From Myxococcales bacterium (GTDB lineage: Bacteria; Myxococcota_A; Polyangia; Polyangiales; Polyangiaceae), in contig JACRDA010000198.1 in NCBI GenBank assembly GCA_016212965.1, forward strand, positions 1 to 33,387: DNA of 33,387 nt, in the 5' to 3' direction. Below are positions 21,224-29,190 of the stretch, one piece after another; position 1 is the stretch's first letter; each line of letters starts with the position of its first letter. The position numbers and the translations under genes are program-made. The notes beneath the pieces were generated by a model that was not told where the DNA came from, ran no database searches, and saw only the letters and a list, made by a program, of their open reading frames with translations.

Positions 21224-24200
21224 CCCGGGGTCGAGCCGCGTGAGCCGCCGACCTGCGTGCCGTGGGCGCGGGCGCGCTCCAGCACGGAGCGCACTGGCGG
21301 GCGCTTGAAGTAGAGCGCGCGGTGGGCGCGGTCACGGATGTAGCTCGCGAGCCGGTCGACGTGCCCGAGGGCGCGCTGGCACACGTCCTTGATCATCGCG
21401 GGGGGCTCGCCGTCGCCCTCGCCGGCGCCGAGCGACGAGGCACACATGGCCTCGCAGCACAGCGAGCGCACCTCGAGACCGTACTCCGAGCCCTCCATCG
21501 CCTCGACCGCGCCGAAGGCCGTCGTCGCCAGCAACAGGCCGGCCGAGTGGTTGCCGAGCGTCACGCGCGCCACCGCCTCGATCGCCGTCGCGTACACGTG
21601 GTAGCTGCCGAGCGCCTGCCCTTCGGCCAGGGGCCGTGCCTCGGCGGCGTAGGCGGCAGCGGCCTCGTCGTCGCCGTCCGCGCGGGCGATGAGCGCCCGC
21701 AGGATGAGCGCGTGGCAGGCGTCGTACACGCTGCCGCCGACGGCGGTGAGCGCGCTCGCGTCGCCGAAGAGCGCGCGGGCGCCCTCGAGATCGCCGCGCT
21801 CGAGCAGCACGCCGGCCGTCACGAGCAGGGTGTCCACCCGGCCGTCGAGGTCGTCGTAGCGATCGTGCGCCTCGCGCGCCCGCGCGAGGTAGGCAAGCCC
21901 GTGATCGACGTCGCCGAGCCGCGCGTAGCTCTGCCCCACGTTGCTCAGCGTCTTGGCCACCTGGAAGCGCCCGCCGATCATGACGTCGAGCGCGATCGAG
22001 GCGAGACACATCGAGATCGTGTCCTCGAAGCGCCCGAGCGTGAAGAGCGCGAAGCCGAGCGCGTTGCGGGCGCGCGCCTCGCTGCGCCGGGCACCGAGCT
22101 CGTGGAGCATGGCGATGGCCTCGGCGTGGGCCTCGCACGCGGCGTGCAGCCGTCCGGCGCGCCGCAACAGCACCCCCTTGGTGCGCAGCACCTCCGCCCG
22201 CGACAGCAGCGACACCGCGCCCGCCGTCGAGGCCACGCGCAGCGCGCGCTCGCACGCCTCGAGCGCGCCGTTGGCGTCGCCGAGATCGCGCAAGAGCTCG
22301 CACAGGTTGATGAGCGCATCGACCTCGACGTCCGGGCGCTTCGCGAGCCGCGCCAGCTCGGCGGCGCGCTGCGCCACCGGCAGCCCGCGCGCCATGGCGC
22401 CCTCGTCGAGGTCGAAGCGCGCGGTGCGCACCAGGGCCTCGGCGACCCAGGCGGCCTGGCGCGTCTCGCGCGCGAGCTTGCGCAGGGCCGCGAGGTGCTG
22501 GATGCGCTCGGGGCGCTGCCCCGCCTGCCGGTAGATGCCCTCGAGCGCCTCGTGCGCCACGAGCCGGCGCGTGTCGCCGCTCGGCAGGAGCGCGAGCGCG
22601 CGCTGGAAGTAGCGCAGGGCGAGCTGCGTCTGGTTGGCCGCGCGCGCCGCCGTCGCGGCCTCGATGTAGAGCTCGGCGGCCGGGCCCGGCATCTCGCCGC
22701 GCTCGAGGTGCTGCGCCACGATGGCAGCCGACAGGCCGCGCGCCAGCGGCGTCGTCGCGAGGTGCTCGCCGAGCCGCCGGTGCATGCGCGTCCGGTGCAC
22801 GGCGTCGAGCGCATGGTAGGCGACGTCGCGCGCCAGCGGATGACGGAAGTCGACGGCGCGCGCCTTCTTGTCGCACATGCCGCGCGCACACAGCCGGGCG
22901 ATGGCCTCGTCGTCGACCAGCCGCGCCAGCGTGATGAGGTCGGGCTCGGCGAGCGGACCGCCGGCGACCGCCAGCCAGTCCACGACGTCGTGCTCGGCGG
23001 GCGGCAGCTCGCGCAGCCGGTCGCCGACCAGCTGCTCGATCGTGGACGGCAGCGCGTCGGCCCCGTCGCCCGCGCGCTCCTCGTGGCGCACGAGCACGGC
23101 CTCCGCGGGGGCCGCCGAGGCGTGCGCCCCCGTCGCGTCCGGCGCGCGCCCGCCCGCGACCGGCGCCGCCGGGCGCTCGACGATCTCGAGCGCCCCGCGC
23201 TCGAGCATCGCGTCGACCATCTCGAGCAGGAAGTACGGGTTGCCGCCGACACGCGGGACGAGCTCGCGGCACACCGCCGCCACCCCCTCGCGCACGCCGA
23301 GCCGCGCCTGCACGAGCCGGATCTGGTCGTCGGCTCCGAGACCGCCGAGCTCGATGCGCACGAGGTCCTCGAGGAAGGGGTTGGCCTGCTCGTCGGGGCG
23401 CGTGAGCAGCAGGATCAGCACGGGCAGGGCCTCGCGGCGCGACAGCACCTGTTGCAGGAGCTCGAGGCTCTGGTGGTCCGCCCACTGCAGGCCGTCGATG
23501 ACGATGACGACCGGCCGCTCGCGCGCCACGGCGCCGATGAGCAGGCGCACGCCGCGCACCACGAGCTCGTGGCGGTAGCTCGCGGCGTCCTCCTCCTGGT
23601 CGACGCGCTGTCGTCCGGTCACGAGCTCGGCGACCCGCGCGACCAGGCGGTCGACCTTGCCCGAGTCCGCCTCGACCTGGAGGATCTCGCGCACGCGCGC
23701 CACCACCGTCTCGTGGCTGTCGTCGATGCCCGCGCCGGTGACCTCGCGCAGCAGATCGCTCACCGCGGCGTACGGGAGGTCGATCTTCACGGGCGAGCAC
23801 TCCACGCGCAGCGTGCGGCACTCCTCGGGCAGCTCCGCGACGAAGGCCTCGACGAGCGCCGTCTTGCCGATGCCCATCTCGCCCACGACCACGCGCGCCG
23901 CGAGCTCGCCGCCGCGCCCGCCCGGCAGCGGCGCCACGGAGCGGAGGCCGAGCGGTGCCTCGGGGCGGCGGCTCGGAAGCGGCCCGAGCGCGGGGGCGTC
24001 CACCACGAGCGGCCCGGGCGCGGCGCTCTCGCGACGGTCGGGGCGCAGCGAGGCCTTGGCATCGCGCCGCGCCGGGGGCGGCACGCTGTGGCGCGAGGGC
24101 TGCACGGCGTGATGGTAGGCGGCGTGGAGATCGGCCTTCTCGGCGTCGCGGCCGACGAGGTCGCTCGGCGCCAGCGCGAGCTCGGCCATGCGCTCGTCGG

Positions 24201-26016
24201 CGGTGATCGGACGGTGGAGCACGTAGGCGCGCATGCGCTCCGGCACGTTGTGGCGCTCCGCCTCCGCCAGCTCGATCGACGGGCCGTCGCTCCAGCGGAA
24301 CTCGCGGCGCACGAGGCGGTACACGCCACCGGCCACCCAGGTCTTGCCGAAGGGGGTGCGCGACCCGAGCTCGGCCGCGAGGTAGCCCGCCGGCTCGTGG
24401 AGGTCGTGGTGCTCGAGGTTGCCGAGCTCGTCGCGCTCGCCGGACGCCATGCCGCGCACCACGGCCACCGACCCGCGGATCTGCACGGGCAGGTCCTGCG
24501 AGGCGCCGGCGAGCGCCTCGTGGTTGTCGATGGCGATGAAGGCGGCCTCGCGCGCGGCGCGCGAGGGGTTCTGCAGCAGGCCGACGACCGCAATGCCGAA
24601 GGGGTCGCCGTCGCGCGGCAGCACCTCGGCGGCCTGCACCTGCGAGGCCGCGGGCAGCGGCGCGGCGGGCGAGAGCGCGACGCGCGACGCCACCGCCTCG
24701 CTCACGTCGAGCCGCACCGGCACGCCCGCGGCGAGGGCGGCGGCGGCGCGCTCACCCGGCCCGGAGCCGGGCGACGGCACCGGCAGCGCCTCGCGCCCCG
24801 TGCGCCACGACCAGACCGCGCCACGCTTGTAGGCGATGGCCTCGAAGGTGGCCCGCGTGGAGGCGAGCACGCGGCTCGCCGCCGCCTCGCCGAGCGCCAG
24901 GGCGAGCTCCTCGAAGCCCTCGAGGCGCAGCGTCACGACGGCGACGTGCCGCACCTCGCGCACCACGCGCCGCGAGGGCTGCTGCTCCGCCGTCCCGAGC
25001 TGGCTGAGATCGGCCGCCTGCGTCCGTGGCTTGCGGACGGCGGCCAGCGTGCGGGGCTCCTCCTCGTCGCCGATCGTGCCGCCGTCGCGGCCGAGCAGCT
25101 CGTGGAGCATCGCCTCGGTGCTGGTCTGGTCGACGAGCTTCTGGTTCTCGAGCAGGGCGCGGCCGACCGCGAAGCTGAGCTCGCGGGCGGTGCGGAAGCG
25201 GTCGTCCGGCGCGCGCGCCAGGGCCTGCATGACGATGCGCTCGAGCTCCGGGGGCACCCCGTCGACCGCGGAGGACGGCGGCCGCACCGCGCCGTGGCGC
25301 ACCGCCTCGGCGAGCGCGGCGTCCTTCAGGGCACCGTACGGCGAGCGCAGCGTCAGCATCTCGTAGAGCACCACGCCGAGCGCGTAGACGTCGCTGCGGC
25401 GGTCCACCCGCTCGCCCCGCGCCTGCTCCGGCGACATGTAGGCCACCTTGCCCCGGAGGATGCCGGTCTCTTCCCGGAACAGGTTGGCGCTGGCGATGCC
25501 GAAGTCGGCGATCTTCACGACACCGCCGTAGGAGATGAGGATGTTCTGGGGCGAGACGTCGCGGTGCACGATGGCGAGCGGCAGCCCACCCTCGTCCTTG
25601 CGCTCGTGCGCGTAGTGCAGGCCCTTGGCGACCTCGCTGACCACGAAGGCGCTCACCCAGGGCGGCAGCGTGCGCTCGCGCTTGCGGGCGGCCCGGATGA
25701 GCTTGCCGAGGTCGACGCCCTCCACGTACTCCATCGACAGGAGCAGCTCGTCGCCGTGGTGGCTGAACTCGTAGACCTGGACGATGTTCGGGTGGTTCAG
25801 GCGCGTGGCGAGCTGCGCCTCCTCGACGAACATGTGGCGAAAGCGCCGCGAGCCGGTGTGCTCCGGCAGGATGCGCTTGACGACGAGCAGCTTGAAGGTG
25901 CCTTCGGCGCCGCGCTTCTTGGCGAGGAAGACCTCGGCCATGCCACCCGAGCCGAGGCGCCGGATGAGCTCGAAGCCCGACAGCTCGAGCGGGCTCTGGC
26001 GCGGCGGTTCGGTCAT
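21220..26016 (-). CDS. Giant Ser/Thr kinase with cyclase-like, AAA ATPase and TPR domains
   Basis: 1598 residues, no membrane segment. Kinase domain about 14-285: LGSGGMAEVF (21-30), Lys47, H151-R-D153-V-S-P-Q-N, D171-F-G, YMSPEQAR. The usual Lys of HRDLKPEN is Ser, as in a subset of myxobacterial kinases. Residues about 350-620 look like a degenerate class III nucleotide cyclase (HVAVVTLRLEGFEELALALG) lacking recognisable metal-binding Asp pairs. An AAA/STAND-type ATPase follows, with Walker A GEMGIGKTA near 713-721 and Walker B VVIVIDGLQWAD near 840. TPR-like helices fill about 1130-1560. This layout is shared with PknK-type and other STAND signalling proteins. It is divergent from an outer-membrane protein gene, 230 nt away, which is a possible target or sensor partner (inference). 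Confidence 0.92.
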   Translation of the reverse strand: MTEPPRQSPLELSGFELIRRLGSGGMAEVFLAKKRGAEGTFKLLVVKRILPEHTGSRRFRHMFVEEAQLATRLNHPNIVQVYEFSHHGDELLLSMEYVEGVDLGKLIRAARKRERTLPPWVSAFVVSEVAKGLHYAHERKDEGGLPLAIVHRDVSPQNILISYGGVVKIADFGIASANLFREETGILRGKVAYMSPEQARGERVDRRSDVYALGVVLYEMLTLRSPYGALKDAALAEAVRHGAVRPPSSAVDGVPPELERIVMQALARAPDDRFRTARELSFAVGRALLENQKLVDQTSTEAMLHELLGRDGGTIGDEEEPRTLAAVRKPRTQAADLSQLGTAEQQPSRRVVREVRHVAVVTLRLEGFEELALALGEAAASRVLASTRATFEAIAYKRGAVWSWRTGREALPVPSPGSGPGERAAAALAAGVPVRLDVSEAVASRVALSPAAPLPAASQVQAAEVLPRDGDPFGIAVVGLLQNPSRAAREAAFIAIDNHEALAGASQDLPVQIRGSVAVVRGMASGERDELGNLEHHDLHEPAGYLAAELGSRTPFGKTWVAGGVYRLVRREFRWSDGPSIELAEAERHNVPERMRAYVLHRPITADERMAELALAPSDLVGRDAEKADLHAAYHHAVQPSRHSVPPPARRDAKASLRPDRRESAAPGPLVVDAPALGPLPSRRPEAPLGLRSVAPLPGGRGGELAARVVVGEMGIGKTALVEAFVAELPEECRTLRVECSPVKIDLPYAAVSDLLREVTGAGIDDSHETVVARVREILQVEADSGKVDRLVARVAELVTGRQRVDQEEDAASYRHELVVRGVRLLIGAVARERPVVIVIDGLQWADHQSLELLQQVLSRREALPVLILLLTRPDEQANPFLEDLVRIELGGLGADDQIRLVQARLGVREGVAAVCRELVPRVGGNPYFLLEMVDAMLERGALEIVERPAAPVAGGRAPDATGAHASAAPAEAVLVRHEERAGDGADALPSTIEQLVGDRLRELPPAEHDVVDWLAVAGGPLAEPDLITLARLVDDEAIARLCARGMCDKKARAVDFRHPLARDVAYHALDAVHRTRMHRRLGEHLATTPLARGLSAAIVAQHLERGEMPGPAAELYIEAATAARAANQTQLALRYFQRALALLPSGDTRRLVAHEALEGIYRQAGQRPERIQHLAALRKLARETRQAAWVAEALVRTARFDLDEGAMARGLPVAQRAAELARLAKRPDVEVDALINLCELLRDLGDANGALEACERALRVASTAGAVSLLSRAEVLRTKGVLLRRAGRLHAACEAHAEAIAMLHELGARRSEARARNALGFALFTLGRFEDTISMCLASIALDVMIGGRFQVAKTLSNVGQSYARLGDVDHGLAYLARAREAHDRYDDLDGRVDTLLVTAGVLLERGDLEGARALFGDASALTAVGGSVYDACHALILRALIARADGDDEAAAAYAAEARPLAEGQALGSYHVYATAIEAVARVTLGNHSAGLLLATTAFGAVEAMEGSEYGLEVRSLCCEAMCASSLGAGEGDGEPPAMIKDVCQRALGHVDRLASYIRDRAHRALYFKRPPVRSVLERARAHGTQVGGSRGSTPG

Positions 26017-26112
26017 CTCGGCTCGGCGATCGCGGCGCGCGCGCGCCCCCCTCGTGGCGCGCGCTCGCGGCCCGTTCCACGCACGGCGTCCGCGCGCGCG
26101 ATCGACACCGGG

Positions 26113-26151
26113 AACATAGCACTTCTCGGATCCGCCTGGCCTTGCTACTGT
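26113..26151. promoter_or_regulatory. Divergent promoter pair with extended -10 elements
   Basis: On the minus strand TGC-TATGTT (26121 to 26113) faces the kinase gene. On the plus strand TGC-TACTGT (26143-26151) faces the beta-barrel gene, with TTCTCG at 26123-26128 as a possible -35 (17-nt spacer). The two -10 elements are about 30 bp apart, so the promoters overlap and may be co-regulated. The leaders would be roughly 90 nt each. Confidence 0.45.
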
Positions 26152-26246
26152 CCGGCCGAACGCGCACCTGGCTCGGATCTGGCAGTGCCACGCCGATCCG
26201 CCGTCTCCGACGGCGCCATGCAGCGCGCCGCCATCGCGAGCGACAG

Positions 26247-27683
26247 ATGAAGATCGCCGGACGCACCTCGAGTCGCAGCGGGCTGCTCTTCCCGCTGGCC
26301 GCCCTCCTCGTCTGCGGCGCGCCAGCCCTGGCCACCGCCCAGCCCAAGCCCACCGAGCCGGACAAGCAGGGCGGTGAAGAGCCAGGGGAAACGCCGCCCG
26401 AGCCAGGCGCCCCCGAGCCGCCCGGGCTGCCGCCGGTCGAGCCGGGCGGCTGGGGCGTCGGGGGCAAGGAGCCCGAGGGCAAGTACACGCCCAAGGGCAA
26501 GACCGGCTCGCTCCGGGAAAAGGAGCAGGAAGAGGAGGAGGCCCGGGCTCCCGAGGGCCCCGAGCAGCTCACGCCTCCGGGCTACATCTACGTCGACTCG
26601 GTGGTGGGCGTCGGGAGCATGCGCGTCGTCGTGCAGCCGAACGGCCCGACCGAGCTCTTCCCGACCGGCTCCTTCGTCATCGCGACCGGCTATCGCTTCG
26701 CGAAGATGTGGGGCGTGGGCGTGCGCTTCGGCATCGGCAGTGCCGCCGTGGACGGCCCCGACGAGCCGCCCACCGACGTCTCGCGCGACCGCGACGCGTA
26801 CAAGCGCATCGCGACCGGCGGGCTCGAGCTGTCGTTCAACCCGTACGTCACGCTCCAGCCCAACCTGCACCTGCCCATCGGCGTCGCGTTCACGATGCCC
26901 ACCCAGGGCGGTGACATGCACGCGGACATCGACAACCTCGCCGACCGCGGCACGGCCATCGTGAACCAGGCACAGACCGAGGTGCGCGGCTGGGAAGATC
27001 GCGCGCTCTTCCTGCCGAAGCGCTTCGGCTTCACGCCCTCGGTCGGCGTGCGCTACGACAAGGCACCGCTCGAGATCGAGGGCTCCACCAAGGTCGAGCT
27101 CGCTGCCAAGGTCGCCGGCAACGACCCGGAAGAGGGCGCCGCCGCCGGGCAGCGCCCGCCGGTCGAGGCGAACTTCGTGGTGAACTGGGTGCTGTCGGGC
27201 AGCTTCTACTACCACCTGTTCGACGGCTACCTCGCGCCGGGCGCGCGCGTGTGGGTGGCCGCCGGCGGCATGCCCGAGAGCTCCGACAGCCAGCGCTTCG
27301 GCGGCGCGCAGTTCGTGCTCGAGCCCGGCGTCAAGACCTCGGTGCCGTTCACCGAGGACAAGAGCGTCGGGCTCAACGCGGGCCTCGCGTGGGTGCTGCC
27401 GTTCTCGGGCTCGCGCGGCGGCGCACAGGCCGTCTCGGGCGAGAACCACGCCTTCGCGTGGGGCTTCCGCATCCGGACGGGGCTGTTCTTCGAGGCGCCC
27501 CGCTCCCGCTCCCGCTCCAGCCCCGCGCGCCGACCGATCCGCGGTGCTGTCAAATCCTCCCCGGCTGCGCCAGCGTCCACCACGGAGGACGACACATGCG
27601 CTATTGCGTTGGCCGGTTGGGCAGTGCTCTTGGGTGTTGGTTGTCGGCGCGCAGGCCTGTCAGTCGGCATCGACGTGCAGTGA
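26247..27683 (+). CDS. Outer-membrane beta-barrel protein with abnormal C-terminal extension
   Basis: 478 residues as the frame stands. A Sec signal peptide ends near ALATAQP (about 33). An acidic/Pro/Gly-rich region (about 34-105; EPDKQGGEEPGETPPEPG, EKEQEEEEA) precedes a strand-rich barrel from about 110 (GYIYVDSVVGVGSMRVVVQPNG) to FRIRTGLFF near residue 414, which looks like the terminal strand with a C-terminal Phe. The remaining 64 or so residues are out of character: an Arg/Ser run encoded by CGCTCC repeats, then Pro/Ala, then a signal-like stretch. This suggests a lost stop or a rearrangement. The tail overlaps the 3' end of the minus-strand gene at 27660 by 24 bases. Function unknown; probably a surface protein. 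Confidence 0.8.
   Translation: MKIAGRTSSRSGLLFPLAALLVCGAPALATAQPKPTEPDKQGGEEPGETPPEPGAPEPPGLPPVEPGGWGVGGKEPEGKYTPKGKTGSLREKEQEEEEARAPEGPEQLTPPGYIYVDSVVGVGSMRVVVQPNGPTELFPTGSFVIATGYRFAKMWGVGVRFGIGSAAVDGPDEPPTDVSRDRDAYKRIATGGLELSFNPYVTLQPNLHLPIGVAFTMPTQGGDMHADIDNLADRGTAIVNQAQTEVRGWEDRALFLPKRFGFTPSVGVRYDKAPLEIEGSTKVELAAKVAGNDPEEGAAAGQRPPVEANFVVNWVLSGSFYYHLFDGYLAPGARVWVAAGGMPESSDSQRFGGAQFVLEPGVKTSVPFTEDKSVGLNAGLAWVLPFSGSRGGAQAVSGENHAFAWGFRIRTGLFFEAPRSRSRSSPARRPIRGAVKSSPAAPASTTEDDTCAIALAGWAVLLGVGCRRAGLSVGIDVQ
27596..27683 (+). pseudogene. Broken lipoprotein gene start
   Basis: ATG 27596 follows a perfect GGAGG (27584-27588) at 7 nt. In its own frame the product is not signal-like, but removing one base near 27599 yields MRIALAGWAVLLGVGC, a good lipoprotein signal that then stops at 27683. 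The reading is that a lipoprotein gene was frameshifted and cut off after about 28 codons where the minus-strand gene's 3' end begins. The call depends on a single inferred indel. Confidence 0.35.
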
Positions 27684-28475
27684 CACTGCGAGGCGATCGT
27701 AGTCCCGCTGGGGGAGTGCGTGCTCGACGCGTTTGGCGCCCGTCCGCGCGATCCACCGGAGCAGTTTGCCTGGGTCGAGCGCTCCCGTGCCGAGCACGGC
27801 GTCCTCCGCCAGCGAGCTCAGTGCGCCGACCTTCCTGTGGTGCCCCTGTGCGGCGTGATGTCCCACGTCCGAGACGAACAGCAACCGCAGCATGACCACG
27901 GCCCATTTCGCGAGCTCGACGTGCCGCGTCGGCGGCAGCGGCATCTCCGCGCGCAGGTCGCGCAGCTCGACCTGAGGCTCGTCACCGAGGCCCTGCTTCG
28001 CCCACCACAGCAGGTGCAGGCCGCTCGTCCACGGGCCCTTTCGCTCGACGCAGCGGCTGACGTAGGCGCGCCCCAAGCTGAACATCGCGACCTCGGCTCG
28101 CGGTCCAGGGACGCGGTGCAGCTGCGCGAGCGTGGCGAACTTGCTGTCGAGGCGACCGTAGTCGGCGATCACATCACCGACGGTGTCGCGCCGAAGGAGC
28201 GCCAGGTCGCGGGGGCTCGAGCTCGTCGACGTCCCGTTCACGGGGGTGGCTTCACGCACCGTCGAGATAGCGCCCGGCGAGTACCGGCGCTCGTGAAGCG
28301 CTCGCTCCTCACGGGCTCTCGTCAGCGGCAGGTCCTTGCGAAGCAGCCGACCGCACGTGAGCTCAGTCGGCGACATGAGCACCCTCCGGTGCTCGGCGCA
28401 GTACCCGTGGGTCGTGCCGAGCAGATCCGTCTGCAAGGCGTTGTGGCAGCAGTTCACGCACGTGAGGGGCAGCAT
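27660..28475 (-). CDS. Zinc-finger-like protein of unknown function, partner of the ART-like ORF
   Basis: 271 residues, no signal peptide. The N-terminus has C6-x2-C9-C10 and C26-x2-H29 (THGYCAEHRRVL), which fits a treble-clef or CCCH-type zinc site, followed by ELTCGRLLRKDLPLTRAREERALHE. The rest is mostly helical, e.g. VELAKWAVVMLRLLFVSDVGHHAAQGHHRKVGALSSLAEDAVL. I do not recognise the family. The ATG lies 2 nt after the TAG of a 31-codon ORF and has no Shine-Dalgarno, so it relies on translational coupling to the upstream frame. GC content is visibly lower than in flanking genes. It could be an immunity protein, an antitoxin or a regulator of the upstream product; none is shown by sequence. 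Confidence 0.72.
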   Translation of the reverse strand: MLPLTCVNCCHNALQTDLLGTTHGYCAEHRRVLMSPTELTCGRLLRKDLPLTRAREERALHERRYSPGAISTVREATPVNGTSTSSSPRDLALLRRDTVGDVIADYGRLDSKFATLAQLHRVPGPRAEVAMFSLGRAYVSRCVERKGPWTSGLHLLWWAKQGLGDEPQVELRDLRAEMPLPPTRHVELAKWAVVMLRLLFVSDVGHHAAQGHHRKVGALSSLAEDAVLGTGALDPGKLLRWIARTGAKRVEHALPQRDYDRLAVSLHVDAD

Positions 28476-28477
28476 GG

Positions 28478-28573
28478 CTACTCGTAAAGGGCGCCGAGAA
28501 GGCTGCGAAGCGCGGCGGAATCGAGGGCACCACGGCCGCGAAAGTCCAGCAGGTGCTCCGCGTACTGCTCCAC
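28478..28573 (-). pseudogene. 31-codon in-frame continuation after an amber codon
   Basis: The frame of the upstream 119-residue ORF continues without interruption past its TAG (28574-28576) for 31 codons, reading VEQYAEHLLDFRGRGALDSAALRSLLGALYE, then stops 2 nt before the next gene. The sequence is amphipathic and protein-like. Either the parent gene carries a nonsense mutation (TGG or TAC/TAT to TAG), or TAG is read through, or a separate peptide starts at the GTG immediately after TAG (no Shine-Dalgarno). The first fits best. Confidence 0.5.
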
Positions 28574-28933
28574 CTAGCGCCGCGCCTGCATCACCTCGAT
28601 CGCCGAGGGCCACCTCGCGTCGCCGTAGCCCTTGCCGCGCGGCAGCTTGAGGAGCTCGAGCCGACCGATGTACCCCAGGCCAAGGCCCTTGGCCCTCGGC
28701 GCCGACGTCACGAAAACACGGCCGCGCGAGCCGGCGAAGTGCTGGGCCACAGCGCGCGCTGCCGTCGTGCTGGGATATGGCGTGGGCCGCCCGGCGCCCC
28801 CGAGGAACAAGACGTGGCGCACGATGGATGCGTCGGCCACCGGATCGGGGAGCGACACTCCGGCGGCGTCGTCGCCACGGTAGAGCGGGTCGGCCTTCTG
28901 CCGCCAGGTCGGCTCCGAGCGTCTGGGGGCCAT
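28574..28933 (-). CDS. ADP-ribosyltransferase-like protein (truncated by in-frame TAG)
   Basis: 119 residues to the TAG. Motif order resembles the R-S-E class of ADP-ribosyltransferases: PLYR19G near the N-terminus, PYPS55-T56-T57 followed by ARAVAQHFAG (usual form F-S-T-S/T-x-x-x-x-x-A-x-x-F-A), a VFVTSAP strand, and AIE113VMQAR at the end, where E-V/L follows the catalytic Glu in the family. There is no signal peptide, so if an enzyme it acts in the cytoplasm or is exported by other means. The STT-containing segment is the strongest match; there is no Q/E two residues before E113. The reading frame continues beyond the TAG for 31 codons, so the intact protein was probably about 151 residues. 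A TACCAT box lies 9 nt upstream of the ATG. It heads a two-gene cassette. Confidence 0.5.
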   Translation of the reverse strand: MAPRRSEPTWRQKADPLYRGDDAAGVSLPDPVADASIVRHVLFLGGAGRPTPYPSTTAARAVAQHFAGSRGRVFVTSAPRAKGLGLGYIGRLELLKLPRGKGYGDARWPSAIEVMQARR

Positions 28934-28942
28934 CGGGAGAGC

Positions 28943-28948
28943 ATGGTA
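28943..28948 (-). promoter_or_regulatory. Extended -10 element of the ART-like cassette
   Basis: On the minus strand the sequence is TGC-TACCAT, an extended -10, ending 9 nt before ATG 28933. The transcript would be nearly leaderless. No -35 is obvious. Confidence 0.4.
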
Positions 28949-29140
28949 GCACGGGGCGAACAGCCCCCGCGCGGTCGGTCTCGGCGTGAGTCACAGCGCT
29001 GAGAAGCGTTCGCACTGAGCTCGCCCCGATTGGGCGGACGCGGACACGGACACGAAGCACGGGCTCGGGCTCGGGCTCGACGCGGCTCCCCCGCCCTCCC
29101 CCCCTCCTTCGCGCGACAGTTCGTGCAGCGGGGCCGGCTT

Positions 29141-29152
29141 TGCGCTAGCGCA
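29141..29152. promoter_or_regulatory. 12-bp perfect palindrome upstream of the propeller lipoprotein gene
   Basis: TGCGCTAGCGCA is fully palindromic and lies 38 bp before the start codon at 29191. It could be an operator. CTAG is rare in such genomes, which makes chance less likely, but no matching copy or cognate regulator is seen. Confidence 0.3.
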
Positions 29153-29190
29153 CGCCCACGCGGCGCGCGAGACCGCGAGGAGTGGTGGCC

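Noticed and set aside
21262..26250. A plus-strand open frame of about 1660 codons opposite the giant kinase gene
   Set aside because: It is the GC-rich mirror of the kinase frame: Arg/Ala/Gly/Val/Leu-rich, no domains, no start signals. The minus-strand protein has clear kinase, ATPase and TPR motifs.
28574..28933. FRG-domain or RES-type toxin
   Set aside because: Y-R-G alone suggested FRG, but the S-T-T plus A-x-x-F-A order fits R-S-E ADP-ribosyltransferases better. No RES triad is visible.
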